The notes under the pieces are model-generated. The model was not told the origin of the DNA, ran no database searches, and was given only the letters and a program-made list of their open reading frames with translations. 64,000 nt of DNA from Ptychodera flava (lineage: Eukaryota; Hemichordata; Enteropneusta; Ptychoderidae), in the NCBI RefSeq assembly GCF_041260155.1, contig NC_091932.1, positions 6,409,501-6,473,500 of the forward strand, in the 5' to 3' direction. This document shows, one piece after another, positions 60,001-64,000 of the stretch. The translations under genes and the position numbers were made by a program. The first letter of the stretch is position 1. Each line of letters begins with the position of its first letter.

Positions 60001-63000
60001 GTTTCCTTCGATTTTATGAGTGATTTTGTTGCTTGTGTATCTAATAAAACATTTTGAATACGTATTGACTGTAGATCGTGACAGGATAGAAGACAGCTGG
60101 TTACTGAATTTAGACCGGCCAGTGTGAATACTATATAGATTCGTTATTCAGACTCGGTAGAAGACTGTTTATCTTCTACCATGCAAATTCTAACTTCATC
60201 TATACTACAAAATCGTGACACAGTGGAAATCGACTGGTCATCGAGTAAAGCGATCAGTGTGAATACTACATTCGTTACTCGCTCGGTAGACGACTACATT
60301 GCTACCAATGCTTAATGGGGCAGTCCTCCACTCCTGGTTTTTGCAACTATAGTGGTTGTTGACATTGACTCTTTATTTTGTGATTTTACTCCTTTATTAT
60401 CCTGTTACTCAATTTGCCTTGAGGTAAAACTAATAACAAACACGCCCCTTTAAATTCTAACCTAATTGTGGAATCGCTGTAGCTTATCCAGGCCTGAGAC
60501 TTACCCCAAGCCAAAAAAAGAAAATCATTAGTTTGATCTCAGTTTCCGTATTCCATAGAGACTAAATATTGAAACGTCATACAGAGCTATGCGTATGTCC
60601 GTTATACATTGGAGTCGGAAAAAACTTATTAGGCTTGTTCCATGAATCTGACAGGCAAGGCAACTCTTTATTCACAATATATATACACACACACACTTAA
60701 ATTAGCTACCGCTCTCCATAAAATTCTTTGGAAAACACTGTGACCAGGCGGTTGAAATCAAGACTTTATGCTGAAGTAAAACAATTTTAATGAAGTTTTA
60801 TAAACATAAAAGACAAATTATACAATGTATTTCATATTCTGAAGAATACAATTTTTTTCTAACTAAATTGTACAGCTCAATTGGGAGCCATGGATTTGTA
60901 TGAGGTCAAAACCTTTTATTTTCAATCTTACTGCTCAATACATCAAGTCGTGACGGTGCTCAGGGACTCACAGACTTACACTTGGAGAATTTCTCTGAAA
61001 CCGGCAAAGGGAGATTCACACTTTACATTAAGAATCACCTCTGATTTCGTCTGGTCCTCCAAATCATAATAACCGAAAGCTTCCTAAGAGCGTCCTAGTC
61101 TTTGAAACAACATTTCAGTTGAATATTCATGGAAAATTTATCAAGGTGTACATAATTCCTGATATGATTTCGGAACCAATATAAAGAATATGTCAGCGCA
61201 TTTTGCATTACAGATGAATATAGTGGCAGATAGTGACTTTTCTCAGAGTTAATGTCAAGTTTCAAGTGTTAGAATAATGATATTTAGTTCAAATTTTCAG
61301 GATAACTCCCTTAGTTAATACTTTCTCCAAAGAATGTAAAAAATTGTATATTTGTAGCCATGATTTTTGAAATATGACACCAATCAATATTAAAATTTAA
61401 TTGTTCATATTTTTTTACATATTTGAATTTAATAATAATTGGATAGTATTAATATGACCAAATTAGTTATAAATGTGTTGACACTATTAATTGTAAGATT
61501 TTTACGGCAGGATTTGTAAATAAAATTTGATTTTTATGATTTTACATGGGTTTACATATCAAAAAATTATTAAAAATTCTTTCAAATTTCAAAATGTGAT
61601 TTTTCAAAAAGTACTTCAAATACAGGAAAATTGTGCCGTACAAATCTTATCTGTAACCTTGTTAATAGGCTGTAAAAATTCCATGTCCATATCTCATTTC
61701 AAAGGTTGGATTAAATTGGTATAAAATTATATAGGAAAACTGTTATTCTGTCAACAATGTTGAAAACAAGCCATATTTGCACCCCTCTTTTGAAGTCACA
61801 GAGCAGTCTTTTTGGTTAATCTCACTTTTGACACCTCTTTGACACTCAAAGAATCTAAAAATGCATTTACAATAGCAGTCACGCATTCTGAATGCAAGCA
61901 CTGCCTTGTCAAACATTTCTGAAAAACAGTAAAAAATGACTTTCCCTTTTCAAACATTTTTTTAAAAGCTAGGGGACCTCTACCATAGTTAATCTACCAA
62001 GGACTCCCAAACTTCCTCTTATTTGGTCAGTTTTTCAGAAGTTTCAACGGGCTATAACTCTGCAATGCCTATGACCCCAAATGTCTAGTTTTTTTTTATT
62101 CCACAGAGAATGTTGACTACTTTTATGTTTTAATAGTTTCATTGAAGTTTATAACTGACGCTCTAGCCTCTACCGCCACCTTAAGGTTCCAAGACAAGAA
62201 CTTGACCTTTTTAACCTAACAATTCTCTGGTGGTTAAGAAGCTCAGAACCCCTGTAAATTGTACATTTTCTGAAAGCCTAGCTATAGGGGAACATTTTAG
62301 TAACAAAAGTGTCACCATTTTTTACATAGCTAACATATGACTGGTAATTTGCATAACCTTTCAAAAATAAGTTTTCCCTATGTTTTGTCTCAATTCTTCA
62401 AAATATCTGACTCAAACTTTCTGGAATGCAAGCTGTTATAGCGCTCTTCCAACTTGTATCTCAGATTTTTTATATCTTGCTTAGTGTTTTTGGAGTACGA
62501 TTTTAAATAAATCAACCAGAGTTTAATTCACCCCTCTTGAAGTTTTTATGGCATAAAAATTGTTTTAGAAGGTTTAAACAATTCTGAGATATATTTTGGA
62601 AGATCTTTCATCCAGCTTGCACCCACACAAATTTCAGCCTCATATCTCAAAGCATTGAGACAAAACATAGGGAAAACCGATTTTTGAAAGGTTATGCAAA
62701 TTACCTGTCATGTGATAGTTATGTAAACAATGGTGACACTATGGTAACCAAAATGTTCCCTACATCTAGGCTTTTTGAAAATTTATAATTTACTGGGGTT
62801 TTGAACTTATCAACCACTAGAGAATTGTTACCTTAAAAAGGTCAATTTCTTGTCTGGAACCTTAATGCTACAGCCGGTGCCCTTATTTTGTTAATACGAT
62901 TGATATCGTTTGTGGAGTACTTACAATTACAATTGACTTCATATTCAAATATCTCAGAGTTCCCCGCCGAGAAAGCGAATTCGAGGACAAGGCCAAACAC

Positions 63001-63108
63001 CTCCCCACAGTCCTGGGGTTAACTCTTCAACAGGATATCAAGAAGACTACAGCAACTCAGTTGAAGATGAGCTGGAACGATCACATGCACCTCCTCGTCC
63101 ATCGCTGG
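57089..63108 (+). CDS. Candidate two-exon start of an unidentified nuclear-type protein (partial)
   Basis: This is a model built from splice logic, not from a recognised family. At 57089-57091 an ATG is followed at once by GTAAGTATGG, a near-consensus 5' splice site, so exon 1 would hold only the start codon. At 62958-63108 a GC-richer block lies between ATTCAAATATCTCAG and G|GTAATT. Read in phase with ATG|GT it is open for all 50 codons: it begins SSPPRKRIRGQGQTPPHSPG and ends RSHAPPRPSL. That is a Ser/Pro/Arg-rich disordered N-terminus, somewhat like replication or chromatin proteins (compare MCM4-type N-termini). Against it: a second frame of the same block (VPRRESEFEDKAKHL...) is also open and has more G/C in third positions, and the intron would be 5.9 kb. 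The rest would lie beyond the right edge. Confidence 0.35.
57092..57846. other. Region 3' of the ATG/donor at 57091
   Basis: Intron 1 in the candidate gene model; otherwise nothing recognised. Confidence 0.4.
57847..58335 (+). mobile_element. TTAA-class dispersed repeat, copy B (complete), 489 bp
   Basis: Flanked by TTAA at 57843-57846 and 58336-58339. Ends AGTCATAATAGC and ATTGGGGCT form short imperfect inverted repeats. It aligns along its length with 24152-24631, with scattered substitutions and small indels. No coding sequence, so a non-autonomous DNA transposon mobilised in trans. Confidence 0.85.
58340..62180. other. AT-rich stretch, no gene recognised
   Basis: Holds a diverged tandem duplication at about 60072-60303 and a hairpin at 58942-58972 (CCATGGATGTA...TACATCCATG). 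Intron of the candidate gene if that model is right. No other coding exon seen. Confidence 0.45.
60072..60303. repeat. Two diverged tandem copies of a roughly 100-bp unit
   Basis: Both copies run GATCGTGACA/AATCGTGACA, then CAGTGTGAATACTA, ATTCGTTA and CTCGGTAGA-GAC, separated by the phrase TCTTCTACCATGCAAATTC. Identity is moderate. Confidence 0.6.
62185..62861. mobile_element. TTAA-flanked foldback MITE, 677 bp (GGTTCCAAGACAAG ends)
   Basis: TTAA at 62181-62184 and 62862-62865. The ends GGTTCCAAGACAAG and CTTGTCTGGAACC open arms of about 210 bp or more. These pair through AACAATTCTCTGGTGGTTAA, TGTCACCATT, GTAATTTGCATAACCTTTCA and the CCCTATGTTTTGTCTCAAT region. Non-coding centre. Confidence 0.88.
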
Positions 63109-64000
63109 GTAATTTTCACTCTACACGTTTTAAGGGGGTGCTGCACCAAACAGAGCATGTTTTGCTCAAATATCCCTTTTTTGTAAATATTTATTCAATT
63201 TTAATTAATATGTTAACCGAAGATTAAAATATTGGTCGGGTTCACCTTGTAGCTTGTCAAGCAGACGAAATTTGCGTGATAAAGAAGTGTTAATTTATGC
63301 AAATGTATGCAAATTACCCGACTTCCTGGCTTCTTTTCCCTCCAATTTCGAAATTTTCAAAGAATTTAACTCAAATCTGGCTAGGTCAAATTTTCTGAAA
63401 TTTTTACATTATGTTCTTTAAATGCTATATAACAAAAAGACTATTTTTTGGCAATAAAATTCTTACATTTTGAATAAGAGGCATTTTACTTTTGCTTATC
63501 ATGATTTTAATCAATTTTTGAATGTTAATCTTTAAACCCTTGCCATTTTAGAATGAGGATAGACAATGGCAAATAAAATAGTTTTTTCTTCATATACTCT
63601 ACTTTCAAGTGAAATATTACATTTTAGAAAATAGCGTCAAGTTTTTTTACTTAAATTAATTTGTATCATTAATACCAAAATTGAGTATTTTTACCCCAGA
63701 TATACACCCATTCCATATACACCCATATTTCATACTACTGCTACCATACTAAACTTTAGAGTCTCTGCTTTTTGAAAATATGTAGTATGAAGGGGTTTCC
63801 TTGTCATCTTTGATGAGAAATATTGCTTTAAAATAACACTGTGTTGGCAACATGCAGCTCCACCTAAAGTAATTCTTATTGAGATGGTTTCAATTACAAA
63901 TTACATTTCTGTCTAGTATATAGTATAGTGCCGAAAATACAACTTTGTAATTTTTGATCATGTTTCATTAATGGCATTCAATTTCCGTTTTCTCAGTAGC
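63109..64000. other. Right edge: possible intron
   Basis: If the candidate exon at 62958-63108 is real, this is its downstream intron. It contains a possible decayed TTAA element (63134-63864) and no other recognisable feature. Confidence 0.4.
63134..63864. mobile_element. Possible old TTAA-class element, about 731 bp
   Basis: TTAA (63130-63133) precedes GGGGGTGCTGCACC. Near 63851-63868, TGCAGCTCCACC then TAAA gives an imperfect complement (about 13 of 18 positions). Weak evidence; no long internal pairing was confirmed. Confidence 0.3.

Overview
The window is AT-rich nuclear DNA from an animal, most likely a marine invertebrate deuterostome such as a hemichordate or a relative. The evidence is spliceosomal introns with GT-AG borders, type II Golgi sulfotransferases, calcium- and integrin-binding (CIB) EF-hand genes, a tRNA-derived SINE with an (ATT)n tail, and many short TTAA-flanked DNA transposons. 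The exact taxon cannot be fixed from the sequence alone.

Left third (1-26.7 kb) is a glycan-modification neighbourhood. It starts with the 5' coding exon of an O-fucosyltransferase-domain protein (600-1669, minus). Four single-coding-exon carbohydrate 6-O-sulfotransferase paralogues of CHST1/CHST3 type follow: 6298-7410 and 13980-15134 on minus, 18580-19709 and 25600-26697 on plus. Each has a basic N-terminus, one membrane anchor, a 5'-PAPS loop (R-x-R-T-G-S) and a 3'-phosphate motif (V-R-D-P-R-G...S-R). The third is broken by a one-base frameshift just after the 3'-phosphate motif. Several have a splice-acceptor-like sequence just before the start codon, suggesting introns in the 5' UTR. A 3.35-kb foldback element (8034-11385) sits between the first two and has split an older Penelope-like reverse-transcriptase relic.

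Middle (31.8-46.8 kb) holds two tandem CIB1-like genes on minus. Both could be rebuilt exon by exon. They have seven coding exons each, the same intron phases, and predicted proteins of 184 and 189 aa with two C-terminal EF-hands and a myristoylation-type N-terminus. The introns carry minisatellites, TTAA elements and, in the first gene, an array of copies of a 5' splice site.

Right third (47-64 kb) is mainly mobile DNA: a 1.33-kb TIR element with 3-bp TTA target duplications (47690-49022), a SINE (about 49283-49593), and a 4.93-kb foldback element (51265-56191) with arms of about 1.7 kb and a 5'-truncated LINE at its centre. Small TTAA elements lie around these. A possible host gene begins at 57089, where an ATG is followed directly by a 5' splice site, with a candidate second exon at 62958-63108; it would run off the right edge.

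The most unusual signal is that the two foldback elements, which have unrelated outer arms, share 6-bp target duplications, TACGG...CCGTA termini and an internal set of GC-rich hairpin cassettes built on a GGCGTTATACGGCC core. They look like members of one foldback family that I cannot assign to a known transposon superfamily.
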